Positions 1 to 11,236 of a DNA stretch of 37,918 nucleotides are shown piece by piece. The stretch is from assembly GCF_016653465.1 (NCBI RefSeq), contig NZ_NHSQ01000033.1, forward strand, positions 1-37,918. Reading direction: 5' to 3'. The position numbers and the translations under genes were made by a program. Position 1 is the stretch's first letter. The number at the start of each line of letters is the position of its first letter. The notes under the pieces are model-generated. The model searched no databases and was not told the origin of the DNA. It saw only the letters and a list, made by a program, of their open reading frames with translations. The DNA comes from Thiocystis minor (lineage in GTDB: Bacteria > Pseudomonadota > Gammaproteobacteria > Chromatiales > Chromatiaceae).

Positions 1-2
1 GC

Positions 3-83
3 AAGGGCGATGGCGAGCCCGGTTTGAAGACGATCTGGCTGGGCATGCAGCGCATCATGGACTTCGCCGCCGGGATCAAATAG
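3..83 (+). pseudogene. 3' tail of an insertion-sequence transposase (cut by window edge)
   Basis: An open frame enters from the left edge and stops at 81-83. Its 26 residues, ending in LGMQRIMDFAAGIK, resemble the C-terminal tails of IS4-type DDE transposases. The stretch after the stop (about 84-117) would then be the element's right end. It abuts a fragment of a different gene on the opposite strand, which fits an insertion into that gene. Too little is present to name the family firmly. Confidence 0.35.
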
Positions 84-117
84 GCCAGGGAGATGCCGGA
101 CACGGAAAGTTGTGTGT

Positions 118-332
118 AATGGGATGGCGTTAATGGCATCGTCTTTGTTGAAGAAAAAGACATCCGTTCCATCGAACTGGCCGCCAAAGTAGTAAGTTGT
201 CTTCAGATACTGCGACGTACTGCCGCAGATCGAATTATATTCCGTTGGGTCTCCGTTAAAATTAAAGATGGCCATTGGCGTCGATAGCATAGGTCGCAGT
301 TTCTTGATCCGTCGAATTCAGGAGCGGTTAAG
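118..332 (-). pseudogene. Fragment of an unrecognised gene, frameshifted and interrupted by the IS tail
   Basis: Read on the minus strand, one frame from 332 gives STDQETATYAIDANGHL and stops. The next frame, from the ATG at 275, continues with FNFNGDPTEYNSICGSTS and TTYYFGGQFDGTDVFFFNKDDAINAIP. The two pieces join naturally across a one-base shift, and the composition (Asn, Asp, Gly, aromatics) is protein-like. Past about 118 the frame runs into the IS tail. I do not recognise the family; it could be a repeat-rich secreted or calcium-binding protein. It is probably a dead remnant. Confidence 0.4.
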
Positions 333-380
333 CATACTCGGCGGCTACCGTGAAGAACATTCATTACGAATGGGAGGACG

Positions 381-848
381 TTGAAAAATAGAGTTTACAT
401 TACCGACCGAGAATCGGTAATGGGATTTTCTAACCAATTCCAGGGAATAGATTGGTCAATCCGCGATGACAGCCTCAGCCAGCTTGATGAAGCCTACCTC
501 CGGACCTTGGACGAGGATCGGTTGCGTGATCTGTCGCGACGGCTGTTGGACGATCTGAAAGAAGCGCGCGAACGGTTGCGGCAGAACCCGAACAACAGTT
601 CCCGTCCGCCCGGCAGCCGTGCGCCCTGGGAGCGCCCGTCGGCGGGGGATGAGGATGGGATCGACGCGACGGATGCCGACGCGACCACCCCGGCGGAGGA
701 CGAGGAGGTGCGGGACGAGACGATGACGTCCTCAGAGGATTCGCCCGAAACCGCCGATGCGGACGCATCAGAGCGCGATCCGACTGGCGCCGAGCAGCCC
801 AAGCCAAAACGCAAAGCGGGCAAGCAACCTGGAGCGCCGGGCTTCGGG
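381..848 (+). pseudogene. IS66-family transposase, N-terminal fragment
   Basis: The frame opens with TTG at 381 (an ATG lies at 420). It encodes DEAYLRTLDEDRLRDL, then RLLDDLKEARERLRQNPNNSSRPPGSRAPWE, a long acidic linker, and KPKRKAGKQPGAPGFG. This is the usual N-terminal region of IS66-type transposases (TnpC). Homology ends abruptly near 848, where a fragment of another transposase starts on the other strand. The zinc-finger region and the DDE catalytic domain are absent, so this piece cannot be active. The frame stays open to 1493 only by running through unrelated fragments. Confidence 0.75.
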
Positions 849-957
849 CTCAGCGCCTTGTGCTTGCTCGCGTTGGCTTTGATCTCTTCGGCTTCGCTCA
901 GGACAGGCTTGGTCCCGTCGAGACTGACGGTGCCGAACTTGAGCAGCCCCATCCACG
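848..957 (-). pseudogene. IS1182/IS5-like transposase, internal fragment
   Basis: The minus strand reads MGLLKFGTVSLDGTK, an inserted PVLSEAEE, then IKANASKHKALS. The phrase SLDGTK-IKANASKHKALS is typical of the segment just after the first catalytic Asp in IS1182/IS5-type transposases. Only about 35 residues survive. The insertion at 884-907 is exactly 24 bp and in frame. The fragment is wedged between the IS66 piece and a remnant of a secreted protein. Confidence 0.6.
884..907 (-). repeat. 24-bp in-frame insertion (CCTGTCCTGAGCGAAGCCG type)
   Basis: This short segment interrupts the conserved SLDGTK/IKANASKH junction of the transposase fragment and adds PVLSEAEE without breaking the frame. 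Its sequence resembles a short dispersed repeat (GTCCTGAGCGAAG core) that is seen in many bacterial genomes and often encodes PVLSEAE or ACPERSRR peptides. Identification as a mobile repeat rests on recall of that motif, not on copies elsewhere in this window. Confidence 0.45.
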
Positions 958-964
958 AAGTTGA

Positions 965-1285
965 CCGCTTCGCCTTGAGCGACTGCCCCGACTGCTGCTC
1001 TGTGGCCTCTTGGCCCTGGTCGGAGCGGTCTCGGTCTCCGCGGCCGAGAAGCTCTTCAACTTTCGGCGATCTCAATTCGGAGAAACAGGATTGGCTGGAG
1101 GAGGCGGCGCGCCGTTTCATGGCCGATCCGGCGCGCAACCGCCTCGACGGCAAGCCGATCCGGCTGACGATCGACAAGATCGGCTCGACGGAGTCGGCGA
1201 GCCTCCTCATCGAAGGCAAGACCGGGCGATCGACTACGGGGTCGAGCTGGAGCGCTACTTCAAACAGGCGGCGGGGATTCCATAG
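965..1285 (+). pseudogene. Remnant of a secreted solute-binding-like protein
   Basis: A frame open after 964 encodes a convincing signal peptide, LLLCGLLALVGAVSVSAAEKLFNF. A one-base shift near 1060 then leads into the phrases NSEKQDWLEEAARRFMADP and LDGKPIRLTIDKIGSTESASLLIEGK, the style of an extracellular solute-binding or VWA-associated protein N-terminus. After about 1223 another shift or deletion leads to IDYGVELERYFKQAAGIP and a stop at 1283-1285. No intact start codon precedes the signal peptide. Substrate and family cannot be assigned. Confidence 0.45.
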
Positions 1286-1313
1286 GCGGCGCTGCGCCGC
1301 CAGGAGACCTGAG

Positions 1314-2015
1314 ATGCAGCTCTCCGACATCACCCTGGTTCTCGCGACCCGCGATGAGGCGAGCAATATCGCCGCCTTTCTGCGCTCGATCCCGGCAGAG
1401 TTGCAACTCGTCGTCGTGGATGCGAGTCGGGACGAGACTCCAGCGTTGATCGAGCGACTGCGCCCCCCCCGCGCGGACGCTGGTGCTGCGTGAGCCCGGA
1501 AACGTCACCGAGGCGCGACAGCGGGGCGCCGAGGTCGTCAGGACTGACTGGCTGCTCTTCTCCGATGCCGACGTCGTGTTCGCCCCGGACTATTTCGTCG
1601 CGCTGGCTCGCCTTCATGAAACCACGGTCGATTACGGCCCCAAGCTGTCCCGTGATCGCTATCGGGCCTACTACCGAGGTTTCGCGCTCGGTCAGTCGCT
1701 CTGCCAAACCTGCGGAATCCCGCCGCCTCTGGTTCCAATCTGCTGCTGCCGCGCAAGGCGCTGCTCGCCGTCGGCGGCTTCGACAGGCGCCTGAACTGCA
1801 ACGAAGACTCGGAGCTGGCCTGGCGTATCAAGGCCGTTGGAGTTCCCGCCCGCTACCGGCGCGAGCTGGTAGTCTATGCTACGGATCACCGTCGCATCGC
1901 GCGGGGGCGCGCGGCCAAGACGTTCCATTCGCTCCTCCGCTGTCTGCTGCTTTACTCCGGCCTGATGCCGGAGCGCTGGCGCCGTCACGCCTGGGGCTAC
2001 TGGCAGAACCGCAAC
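1314..2015 (+). pseudogene. Family 2 glycosyltransferase, frameshifted twice
   Basis: It starts MQLSDITLVLATRDEASNIAAFL, a GT2 (GT-A fold) opening strand, with VVVDASRDETPALIERL next. An 8-C run at 1463-1470 breaks the frame; one C fewer restores LVLREPGNVTEARQRGAE and DWLLFSDADVVF, which contains the metal-binding DAD. A second shift near 1720 leads to [21 protein letters not shown] and [11 protein letters not shown], the GGFD and ED-x-E/D acceptor and catalytic segments. Homology fades near 2015 where a transposase remnant begins, so the C-terminus is missing. The first break could be slippage or phase variation, but the second break and the truncation argue for a dead gene. Confidence 0.7.
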
Positions 2016-2084
2016 TCCCGATCGGTCCTGAGTCACGTCTCCGAAGAAGGTGCGCCGCGACGGCAGGTGTTGGCGCACCGCACG

Positions 2085-2400
2085 GTAACGTGGGTCGAGC
2101 ACCAGCCGACGTGCAGCGCCTGCTGGCCATCGCGCAAGGGCCTGTCATGGACCAGCGATACGTGTCGGCGAGGCGCTCGGCGCCCGTCCAGCGTGTTTTC
2201 ACGCGGGTCGGCACCTCACCGGTGCGGGTGACATCCTCCACCCATTCATTCATCGAGCTGGGAGTGGGACGGCGACAAGCCCACGAACAAGAAGTCGCAG
2301 CCCTGCGCGAGCACCTACTCGCAAAACGGCTGATGGACGTCGAGATCGTCGCCGAGCAGGTTGGCACGCCAGGTGCCGGGCACCTCCCCCACTGCTGCAG
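2085..2400 (-). pseudogene. Degraded transposase fragment
   Basis: On the minus strand, pieces in different frames read [50 protein letters not shown] and [17 protein letters not shown]. This order (GDD-x-x-x-HQPFCE, then a CDFLFV strand, then a PLRDG-x-x-ALxVxWC block) matches DDE transposases I associate with IS4/ISNCY-type elements. At least one stop and two frameshifts separate the blocks, so it is inactive. Confidence 0.5.
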
Positions 2401-2409
2401 TTTCACCAC

Positions 2410-2714
2410 CTGCTCCCTACTTCTACTTTGTTAACTTTGACTGTCGCATAAATTAATGAATTTTAAGTTATTTTTTATTAGGCGCAATAAATCTTCATTT
2501 ACTATGCCCCTATTGAAGATAGATGTTGGCGGTTTATGGGTGATTATAGGCGCTCAACGCGCCACTAGAACCCTATTGTTTATGTGTATTTTTGTTTATT
2601 ATCATAAAATTTAAACACTTAAAGATTTTTTGAAGGTAACAAAGTAGAACTACATGCAGAGTTGGGAGTCTTCTGCATCTTCGTCGATAGAGATTGGCCT
2701 GCTTACAATAGAGT
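2410..2714. other. A+T-rich gene-free stretch
   Basis: From 2430 to 2650 the base composition drops sharply to A+T-rich sequence with runs of T and A, very unlike the G+C-rich flanks. No convincing reading frame is present. A small perfect hairpin (GGCGC/GCGCC, 2549-2563) is the only clear structure. It sits between the IS remnants and the 3' end of tas, so it may be the end of a foreign element or an insertion-prone spacer. Confidence 0.6.
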
Positions 2715-3755
2715 TCAGGGCGCCGGATTCGGCTGACTGGTATGAATCGACTCGATCCCGGCGATCACCGCCTCGTCCAGCACCAGATCGATGCTGGCAA
2801 GATCGCTTTCCAATTGTTCCAGCGTGGTCGCCCCGATGATGTTGGAGGTGGTGAAGGGACGGCTGGTCACCCAGGCCAGGGCCATCTGGGCCGGGTCCAG
2901 ACCGTGGCGACGGGCCAGCGCGACATACTCGGCGGTCGCGCATTCGGCCTCGGGGTTGGAGTAGCGGCTGAAACGCTCGAACAGCGTGATGCGACCGGAC
3001 GCCGGACGCTGCCCATGCAGATATTTACCCGACAGCACACCGAAGGCCAGGGGCGAATACGCCAGCAATCCGCATGACTCGCGGATGGCGATCTCCGCGA
3101 GTCCGATCTCAAAAGTGCGATTGAGCAGACTGTAAGGGTTCTGAATGCTCACCATGCGTGGCAGATTGTGCTGATCGGCGAGCGCCAGGAAGCGCATCAG
3201 GCCCCAGGGAGTCTCGTTGGACAGGCCGATGTGGCGGATCTTGCCGGCCTTGACCAGGTCGGCGAGTACCTGGAGCGTCTCCAGTAGGGGGACACTGTGA
3301 TCGCTGGCGGCGGGCGAGTAGCCGAGCTTGCCGAAATAATTGGTCTCGCGATCGGGCCAGTGCAGTTGATAGAGATCAATCCAGTCGGTTTGCAGTCGTT
3401 GCAGGCTGGCATCCAGCGCGGTCTCAATATTGACGCGGTCGAGCCGGTTGCGACCGCCGCGGAGATGCGGCAGCCAGTCCCCCGGACCCGCGACCTTGGT
3501 CGCCAGAACGACCCGCTCGCGGCAGCGGCGGGCCTTGAGCCAGGTGCCGATATATTGCTCCGTGAGCCCCTGGGTCTCGGCCAGCGGCGGGACCGGATAC
3601 ATTTCGGCCGTGTCGATGAAATTGATTCCGGCGGCCAGGGCGCGATCCAGTTGGGCGTGGGCCTCCGCTTCCGTATTCTGCTGGCCGAAGGTCATGGTGC
3701 CGAGGCACAGCGCGCTGACCTCAATCCCCGAGTGACCAAGTGGTCTGCGTATCAT
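2715..3755 (-). CDS. tas: Tas-type NADP(H)-dependent aldo/keto reductase
   Basis: The 346-residue protein has the length of E. coli Tas and the same opening (MIRRPLGHSGIEVSALCLGT). The aldo/keto-reductase catalytic tetrad is visible: D48 and Y53 in FIDTAEMYP, K87 in ATKVAG, and H132 in YQLHWPD. The Tas-specific insert ETNYFGKLGY follows. It is a cytosolic NADPH-dependent carbonyl reductase whose physiological substrate is unclear in the family. The frame stays open upstream to 3800, but the ATG at 3755 gives the family N-terminus. It lies 108 bp downstream of egtD on the same strand, with a hairpin between them. Confidence 0.9.
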   Translation of the reverse strand: MIRRPLGHSGIEVSALCLGTMTFGQQNTEAEAHAQLDRALAAGINFIDTAEMYPVPPLAETQGLTEQYIGTWLKARRCRERVVLATKVAGPGDWLPHLRGGRNRLDRVNIETALDASLQRLQTDWIDLYQLHWPDRETNYFGKLGYSPAASDHSVPLLETLQVLADLVKAGKIRHIGLSNETPWGLMRFLALADQHNLPRMVSIQNPYSLLNRTFEIGLAEIAIRESCGLLAYSPLAFGVLSGKYLHGQRPASGRITLFERFSRYSNPEAECATAEYVALARRHGLDPAQMALAWVTSRPFTTSNIIGATTLEQLESDLASIDLVLDEAVIAGIESIHTSQPNPAP

Positions 3756-3841
3756 GGCGGTCTCCAAGACGATCGATGAAGATGGATGGATGTCGAGCAA
3801 GCGCCTGATCCGGATTCGCTCGCGCGGCAGCGATCACGGCC

Positions 3842-3862
3842 GGGAGCGGTCACAACGCTCCC
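3842..3862 (-). terminator. Stem-loop directly after egtD
   Basis: A perfect 7-bp inverted repeat (GGGAGCG/CGCTCCC, 7-nt loop) begins two bases beyond the egtD stop codon. No T-run follows on the minus strand, so it is at best a weak intrinsic terminator or an mRNA 3'-end stabiliser. Confidence 0.35.
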
Positions 3863-3863
3863 A

Positions 3864-4918
3864 TCAAACGCCGGTCACGCGCAGACAGTGCACACTGAAC
3901 AACTCCCCCGGATCGGTCCAGATCTGCTCGGACTCGAAACCGGCATCCCGCGCGAGGCTTTGGAAATCGGCGATACCGTATTTATAGGAATTTTCGGTGT
4001 GGATGGTTTCGCCTTCCCGAAACGCGAAGTCCTGACCGCTCACCTGAACCCGTTGCTCGGCCAGACTGACCAAGTGCATCTCGATCCGGCTCATGGAGGC
4101 GTTGAAGAAGGCCCGGTGGGCAAACGCATTCAGATCGAAGTCGCCCGCCAGTTCGCGATTGATGCGGGTCAGCAGATTGAGGTTGAAGGCCGCCGTCACC
4201 CCCTGAGCATCGTTATAGGCAGCGTTGAGGATCGTCGGATCCTTGCGCAGGTCGACACCGACCAGTAACCGCCCCCCCGCTCCGAGCAGTTGGGCAATGC
4301 GCACCAGAAAACGCCGGGCCTCCTCGGGGTCGAAATTGCCGATGCTCGATCCGGGGAAAAACGCGGCCAGATCGCGCCAGCCCGGATCCAGCGGCAGTTG
4401 CAAGGGAACCGAATAGTCGGCGCAGGCGGCATGAATGGACAGCGTCGGGAAACGCTCGGCCAGGGCGTGCGCGGATTCCCGCAGATGGTCTCTGGAAATG
4501 TCGATGGGGACATAAACGCGGGGTTGCAGCGCGGCCAACAGGGTCTGGATCTTGAGGCTGCTGCCGCTCCCGAGTTCGATCAGCACGCAGCCGCGTCCCA
4601 GACGGTCGGCCATCGCGGCGCCATGATCGCGCAGGATGCCGATCTCGGTCCTGGTCGGATAGTATTCGGGCAGTTCGGTGATGGCATCGAACAGACGCGA
4701 GCCCGGCTGATCGTAAAAGAGTTTCGGTGGGAGCCGCTTGTTCGATTGTCCGAGCCCGGCCAGCACCTCCGCGCGCACATCGGCGGGTGTCGGATGATAG
4801 TCGTGGAAACGGATGCGCCCCTGAGCGCCGCCCGAAGCGTCCGTGGTTTGCGACCCCGTGTCTGCCCCTTCAGGATGCAGTTCCTGATATCTCGGTTGTT
4901 TGACCGCCGCGTGCTGTG

Positions 4919-4922
<4 letters not shown>
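3864..4922 (-). CDS. egtD: L-histidine N-alpha-methyltransferase EgtD
   Basis: EgtD makes hercynine by three SAM-dependent methylations of the histidine alpha-amino group, the first step of ergothioneine synthesis. The 352-residue sequence shows the family landmarks in order: RLPPKLFYDQPGSRLFDAIT, ELPEYYPTRTE, the SAM-binding ELGSGSSLKIQTLL, VYVPIDIS, FFPGSSIGNFDPEEA, GVDLRKDPTILNAAYND and a C-terminal ENSYKYGIADF. The frame is open far upstream, but the ATG at 4920-4922 overlaps the egtB stop codon (ATGA) and gives the normal start. It is co-transcribed with egtB and follows it, so both enzymes for the early pathway are translationally coupled. Confidence 0.95.
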
Positions 4923-6229
<1,307 letters not shown>

Positions 6230-6566
6230 GATTCCCTCGTTCGGATGGCTGATTGACTGACTGACTGGCGGCCCACCGCCTTGACTGCGGACTGCCGCCC
6301 GGACGGGAGCGGCTAGACACGCTCAACGGAACGCGACGGCATGGCTTAACGGCCGATGATGGCGACGATACGAGCAGAGTGCGGTCGACTTCGATGATTT
6401 CCAGCAATCCGGCCGAACCCGACGACCGACGCGCCCCGTGCGAAGGTTGCCCGCGCCGTGGTTCAAACGACCCTTTGCGCGTCCCCGGACAGACCTCGCG
6501 TACTCGCCCGCGACATCGGGATTGCGCCACGCCGCGCCGATTCCGATTTTGACGGAGCAAGCGAGG
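6230..6566. other. Gene-free spacer between egtB and the sensor kinase gene
   Basis: No frame on either strand resembles a protein. A short GACT tandem (near 6252-6266) lies close to egtB. The egtB promoter should be in the left part of this spacer, but no clear -35/-10 pair could be picked out. Confidence 0.5.
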
Positions 6567-9500
6567 TCATGCGTCGCCGCTTGCTTGCGGCAGCCATTTC
6601 AGCAAGGTCCGATACAGCACCACCGGGTCGACCGGTTTGGCGAGATAATCGTCCATTCCCGAATCGCGACACTGCTGGATATCCTCGGCGAGATCGCTGG
6701 CGGTCATGGCGAGGATCGGGATCGACCGATAACCGGGTAATTGGCGGATCGCGAGCGTGGCCTCCGGCCCGTCCATGACCGGCATCCGCATGTCCATCAG
6801 GATCAGGTCGTAGGCGCTCGCGCGCGCCATTGCGATGGCCGACCGGCCGTTGTCGGCGATATCCACCAGCAGACCGGGGCCATCGCACAGCAGGATAAGT
6901 GCAATCTCCTGGTTGATCGGATCATCCTCGGCGAGCAGGATGCGACACCCCTGATGCGCCTGGCGCAGAGCGGATTCGACGTGCGCGACCGACGCCGCGA
7001 TGACCTCGGGAGCGTCCCGGCCGCGCGCGTGATGCTGGTGCAGAATCGTCGCCACCAGCGCTTCCTGGTCGAGCGGTTTGGTGAGCGTATCGACCATGCC
7101 GGCGAGTCGGCATTGTTCATGGTCCGCGAGCAGGACGTGCGCGGTCTGGCCGATGACCGGCAAGTCGGGCGCCATGGCCGCGATGCGGCGCGTCGCCTCC
7201 AGCCCGTCCATCTCCGGCATCTGCACGTCCATCAAGACCACATCGAAAGCCTCGCGCTGGCGCGCGACCGCCTCGACTGCCTGCCGGCCATCGCCGACCA
7301 GCGTCAGCGCCGCCCCTTCGAGGCAGAGCAGATCCTGCAGCACCAGTTGATTCACCGCGTTGTCCTCGGCCGCGAGGATGCGCAGACCGGCCAGCCTGGG
7401 CTGGATTCGCGGCGCGAGCCAGTCGTCGGATGGGGTGGAATCCAACGGCATGTCAGCGGCGAGGTAAGGTAACCGGATGACGAAGCAGGATCCGCTCCCC
7501 GGCGTGCTTTCGATGCGAATCTCGCCCCCCATGAGTGCCGCCAGACGCTTGCTGATCGAGAGGCCAAGACCGGTGCCGCCGTACTTGCGGGTGGTGCTGG
7601 AATCGGCCTGCTCGAAGGGCGTGAACAGTCGCTCGACCTGCTCGGGAGTCATACCGATACCGGTATCGATGACGGCGAACGCCAGCGTCTCGCCGTCCCG
7701 GCTCGCGTCCAGGACGATGCTTCCGCGATCGGTAAATTTGACGGCATTCGAGAGCAAGTTGAGCAGGATCTGCGTCAATCGGTGGGAGTCGCCGAGACAG
7801 GCATCGGGAAGATCGGCGGCGACTCGGGCAGTCAGGGTCAGCCCCTTGGCGGCGGCGCGCTCCGCGATCACGGCGAGGGCCGAATCGAGGATGCGCCGGG
7901 GGACGAAGGGCATGGACTCGACGGCCAGCTTGCCGGCCTCGATCTTGGAAAAGTCGAGGATATCGTTGACGATACCGAGCAGTAACTTGCCCGAGTCGAT
8001 GATCTGTGCGAAGTATTGACGATACTTCACCGCATCGGCGCTCTCGCGGTAGCCGATCTGCGCGAGACCGAGCACGCCGTTGAGAGGCGTGCGGATTTCG
8101 TGGCTCATGTTGGCGAGGAACAGGCTTTTGGCATCACTGGCGGTCTGCGCGCTTTGCGTGGCCTCGGCCAGCCGAAGATTGGCGGCCTCCAGTTCGGCGG
8201 TGCGGCGACTCACCATGTCTTCCAGTTGATGCTGGTAGCGCGACAGTTCGTCGGCCAGCCGCTTTTGCTCGGTCGTGTCCCGGCCGGAGCCACGGTAGCC
8301 AAGGAGTTCGCCGGTCGCGGACAGAATCGGCACGCCGCTGACCAGCAGGATGCGTTCGCTGCCATCCTGGTGCAGACAACGTGTTTCCAGATCCCGAAGC
8401 GGTGCGCGTCGCGCTTTCAGTTGCCGAAACAGGCCGCTCACCCGCGCCGCTTCGTCCGCCGACATGAACTCGAACGGCGTGCGACCCAGCAGGACGTCCG
8501 GCGCATAGCCAAGCGTCGCCTTGACCTGTGCCGAGACGTAGGTATAGCGGTCATCGAGATCGACTTCCCAGATCCAGTCGCCAAGGGTGAAGGCCAGGTC
8601 GCGGAAACGCTGTTCGCTCCGGCGCAGGATCTTCTCGCCCTGGCTGACCCGGGCGAGCGCAAAGCCGATCAGCAGCAGACCGCACAGCGTCAGCAGGGTC
8701 GAAATGACCGCGGTATTCCGCCAGGCAAGAAACTGCTCCTCAACGGCGCGACCGACCAGCACATAGAATGGAAAGTCGTCGATCTGGCGGAAGGCAAAGA
8801 TCCGGTCGAGGCCGTCGGTCTTGCCGATGTAGCGGATGACGCCCTGCCGTTCGCCGGCCTGGATCCGCCGATAGGGCGGCGTTTGCGCGGCCGAATTGTT
8901 GGCCTGGGACGCGACGATCGGCCAGCGCACGACCAGCCGACTGTCGTCGCTGCGCCGGACGCTCACCATGCCCTGCGCGCCCACCTCGATTCCCGAGAAC
9001 AGCCTGGCAAAATAGTCCAGATCGATGGTGGCGACGATCAGTCCGCGTAAATCGCCGGCCTCGCTCGACAGGGCGCGATACGCCACCAGGATCGGGGTAC
9101 CACGTTGCTTGCTGATGAGTGCCTCGGAAAACCGCAGCTTCGACGTGGGCGAGTCCCGGCTGGCCAGGAAAAAGTCCCGGTCGGCGATGTTCAGGCGCTG
9201 GCTGTTCGCATCGCTGGTAAAGATCAGCGCACCCTCGGCATCGAAGACGCGATAGCCCCCCAACTCGGGGAAATTGCTGGCCAGCGCCCGCAATTCGCCA
9301 TTGATGCGGGCCCGCCGCGCATCGTCTCGGCGGTCGCTCGGGAGGTCTTCGCGAAGGGTTGCGGCAATCAGCGCGGTCGTGGCATCGATCCTGCGCAGGG
9401 TGGACTCGATCTTGGCGGCGACGATGTTGGCCTCGTTGGCGCAAGCCGCGTTGACCGCGCGTTCGGTTTGCTGGCGCGTTTGAATCAGGAAATAGCCAAG

Positions 9501-9704
9501 CAGCGATCCGGTCAGGACGATGAAGACGATAAAGGAGCCGACATAAACCGAAATCAGTCCCTTTTGAATTTTGCGGGAGGATGACGCCGTGGCTCCACGA
9601 GAACGCCCTGGACCCGGCGGCACCCATTGACCGCCTGACGCCGCGGGATGGGGACTGGAAGTCTGGCCGAACGCCGCGGCGGCATGACGCATCGAGATCA
9701 GCAA
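6567..9704 (-). CDS. Hybrid sensor histidine kinase with Cache, PAS and two receiver domains
   Basis: The 1045-residue inner-membrane kinase has a TM helix at about 51-74, a periplasmic double-Cache-like sensor (about 80-320) and a second TM at 331-352. A PAS domain (about 365-480) and a coiled coil follow. HisKA carries the phospho-accepting H535 ([15 protein letters not shown]), and HATPase has N-, G1- and G2-boxes ([24 protein letters not shown]). Two receiver domains have D826 ([13 protein letters not shown]) and D971 ([13 protein letters not shown]). No HPt or output domain is present, so the phosphate must pass to a separate partner. The start at 9704 overlaps the 3' end of nadC by 7 bp; an ATG at 9692 is also possible. 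The stimulus is unknown. Confidence 0.93.
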   Translation of the reverse strand: MLISMRHAAAAFGQTSSPHPAASGGQWVPPGPGRSRGATASSSRKIQKGLISVYVGSFIVFIVLTGSLLGYFLIQTRQQTERAVNAACANEANIVAAKIESTLRRIDATTALIAATLREDLPSDRRDDARRARINGELRALASNFPELGGYRVFDAEGALIFTSDANSQRLNIADRDFFLASRDSPTSKLRFSEALISKQRGTPILVAYRALSSEAGDLRGLIVATIDLDYFARLFSGIEVGAQGMVSVRRSDDSRLVVRWPIVASQANNSAAQTPPYRRIQAGERQGVIRYIGKTDGLDRIFAFRQIDDFPFYVLVGRAVEEQFLAWRNTAVISTLLTLCGLLLIGFALARVSQGEKILRRSEQRFRDLAFTLGDWIWEVDLDDRYTYVSAQVKATLGYAPDVLLGRTPFEFMSADEAARVSGLFRQLKARRAPLRDLETRCLHQDGSERILLVSGVPILSATGELLGYRGSGRDTTEQKRLADELSRYQHQLEDMVSRRTAELEAANLRLAEATQSAQTASDAKSLFLANMSHEIRTPLNGVLGLAQIGYRESADAVKYRQYFAQIIDSGKLLLGIVNDILDFSKIEAGKLAVESMPFVPRRILDSALAVIAERAAAKGLTLTARVAADLPDACLGDSHRLTQILLNLLSNAVKFTDRGSIVLDASRDGETLAFAVIDTGIGMTPEQVERLFTPFEQADSSTTRKYGGTGLGLSISKRLAALMGGEIRIESTPGSGSCFVIRLPYLAADMPLDSTPSDDWLAPRIQPRLAGLRILAAEDNAVNQLVLQDLLCLEGAALTLVGDGRQAVEAVARQREAFDVVLMDVQMPEMDGLEATRRIAAMAPDLPVIGQTAHVLLADHEQCRLAGMVDTLTKPLDQEALVATILHQHHARGRDAPEVIAASVAHVESALRQAHQGCRILLAEDDPINQEIALILLCDGPGLLVDIADNGRSAIAMARASAYDLILMDMRMPVMDGPEATLAIRQLPGYRSIPILAMTASDLAEDIQQCRDSGMDDYLAKPVDPVVLYRTLLKWLPQASGDA

Positions 9705-10573
9705 CCCTGTTGAACGGATCCAAACCGCATCGACAGATCCACCGCCCTGACGTCCTTGGTCAGTGCCCCGACCGAGATGCGATCGACACCGGTCTCGGCG
9801 ATCGGACGGATGGTCTTGAGGTCGATACCGCCAGAGGCTTCCAGTTGGGTGCGCCCGGCATTGATGGCAACCGCGCGGCGCAGTTCATCCAACGTGAAAT
9901 TATCGAGCAGAATCAGCTCCGCGCCGGCGCTCAACGCCTGCTCCAGTTCGGCGATCGACTCCACTTCGATCTCGATCCCGACACCGGCGTTCAGCGCGCG
10001 GGCGGCCTCCAGCGCGGCGCGGATCGAACCGGCCGCCAGTATATGGTTCTCCTTGATCAGAATGGCGTCGAACAGACCGATGCGATGATTGTGACAGCCA
10101 CCGCACACCACGGCGTATTTCTGCTGGAGACGCAGCCCCGGCAGGGTCTTGCGCGTATCCAGCACGCGCGCCGGCAGCCCGTCCACCGCATCGGCGTATT
10201 GGCGTGCGCGGGTTGCCGTGCCGGAGAGGGTTTGCAGATAATTCATGGCCGTGCGCTCCCCGGTGAGCAGGGCGCGGGCGCTGCCCTCCAGCACGCACAG
10301 GCGTTGTCCGGGCACGACGCGCTCGCCATCGCTCGCTTCCCAGCGGATGACGCTCGCCGGATCCAGCCGCCGAAACACCGTCTCGAACCAAGCGCAACCG
10401 CATAGCGTCGCGGACTCGCGCGTGATCAGCTCGGCCCGCGCGCGCTGCTCCGCCGGCAACAGGGCGGCGGTCAGGTCGCCCGCGCCCACGTCCTCGGCCA
10501 GGACGGCGTCGATCTGGGCCTCGATGACCGAGCGATCAGGCAGGTGGTGGTGGAAATCGGTTCGGTTCGGCAT
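9698..10573 (-). CDS. nadC: Quinolinate phosphoribosyltransferase (decarboxylating)
   Basis: NadC converts quinolinate and PRPP to nicotinate mononucleotide in de novo NAD synthesis (cytosol). The 291-residue sequence has [19 protein letters not shown], the substrate-binding [27 protein letters not shown][10 protein letters not shown], VEVES-type strands, ILLDNF and the terminal [23 protein letters not shown]. The ATG at 10573 gives a family-like N-terminus; another in-frame ATG at 10600 would add nine residues and cannot be excluded, since neither has a strong ribosome-binding site. It is divergent from ampD, with about 60 bp between starts, the usual gammaproteobacterial neighbourhood. Its 3' end overlaps the sensor kinase start. 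Confidence 0.95.
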   Translation of the reverse strand: MPNRTDFHHHLPDRSVIEAQIDAVLAEDVGAGDLTAALLPAEQRARAELITRESATLCGCAWFETVFRRLDPASVIRWEASDGERVVPGQRLCVLEGSARALLTGERTAMNYLQTLSGTATRARQYADAVDGLPARVLDTRKTLPGLRLQQKYAVVCGGCHNHRIGLFDAILIKENHILAAGSIRAALEAARALNAGVGIEIEVESIAELEQALSAGAELILLDNFTLDELRRAVAINAGRTQLEASGGIDLKTIRPIAETGVDRISVGALTKDVRAVDLSMRFGSVQQGC

Positions 10574-10636
10574 GATTGGATCTGACGATGGATGTTCCAT
10601 GACATGGTACTCGGAAGCAGAGGCTCGGAATCGCGC

Positions 10637-11236
10637 ATGACAGAATACGCCAATCCGGCCCGCGCCGGCACCTCGGGGATCGACGCCGAAGGCTGGCTCC
10701 AGGGCGCCCGGCGCCACCCCTCGCCGAATCATGACGCGCGTCCGCCCGGTATTCCGATCGACCTGCTCGTGATCCACAACATCAGTCTGCCGCCGGGCGA
10801 ATTCGCTGGACACTGGATCGACGATTTATTTCTGAACCGGCTCGATCCGTCTGCCCATCCCTATTTCGCCGCCATCGCGGAGATTCGTGTCTCCGCGCAT
10901 CTGCTGATCCGCCGCGATGGCGCTCTGATCCAGTACGTGCCCTGCGAGCGCCGGGCGTGGCACGCCGGCGTCTCCTGCTTTCAGGAGCGCGAGCGCTGCA
11001 ACGACTATTCGATCGGGGTCGAACTGGAAGGGTCTGACGGGATCGCGTTCACCGAGGCGCAATACCGAATGCTCGCCACCTGCACGCGACACCTTCAGGC
11101 CCGCTATCCAGCCATCACGCCCGCACGCATCGCCGGACACAGCGACATCGCGCCCGGACGCAAGACCGACCCTGGCCCAGCCTTCGATTGGCGCCGTTAT
11201 CGCGCGCTGATCTCCGGCGCCGACCTCGACGACTAA
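10637..11236 (+). CDS. ampD: 1,6-anhydro-N-acetylmuramyl-L-alanine amidase AmpD
   Basis: AmpD cleaves the stem peptide from anhydro-muropeptides in the cytosol during cell-wall recycling. The 199-residue protein shows the zinc ligands H47 (LVIHNIS), H168 and D178 ([14 protein letters not shown]), and the strand [11 protein letters not shown] that carries the probable catalytic Glu (E130). [24 protein letters not shown] is the standard central block. The ATG at 10637 was chosen over the upstream open frame (10592) because it gives the family length. It is divergent from nadC. No ampE follows. Confidence 0.95.
   Translation: MTEYANPARAGTSGIDAEGWLQGARRHPSPNHDARPPGIPIDLLVIHNISLPPGEFAGHWIDDLFLNRLDPSAHPYFAAIAEIRVSAHLLIRRDGALIQYVPCERRAWHAGVSCFQERERCNDYSIGVELEGSDGIAFTEAQYRMLATCTRHLQARYPAITPARIAGHSDIAPGRKTDPGPAFDWRRYRALISGADLDD

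Noticed and set aside
1010-1285. An intact small secreted protein
   Set aside because: The signal peptide is convincing, but the mature part continues in another frame, which shows a broken gene rather than a short intact one.
10592-10636. Upstream extension of AmpD
   Set aside because: It would overlap the nadC start region and adds residues not found in the family; the ATG at 10637 fits better.
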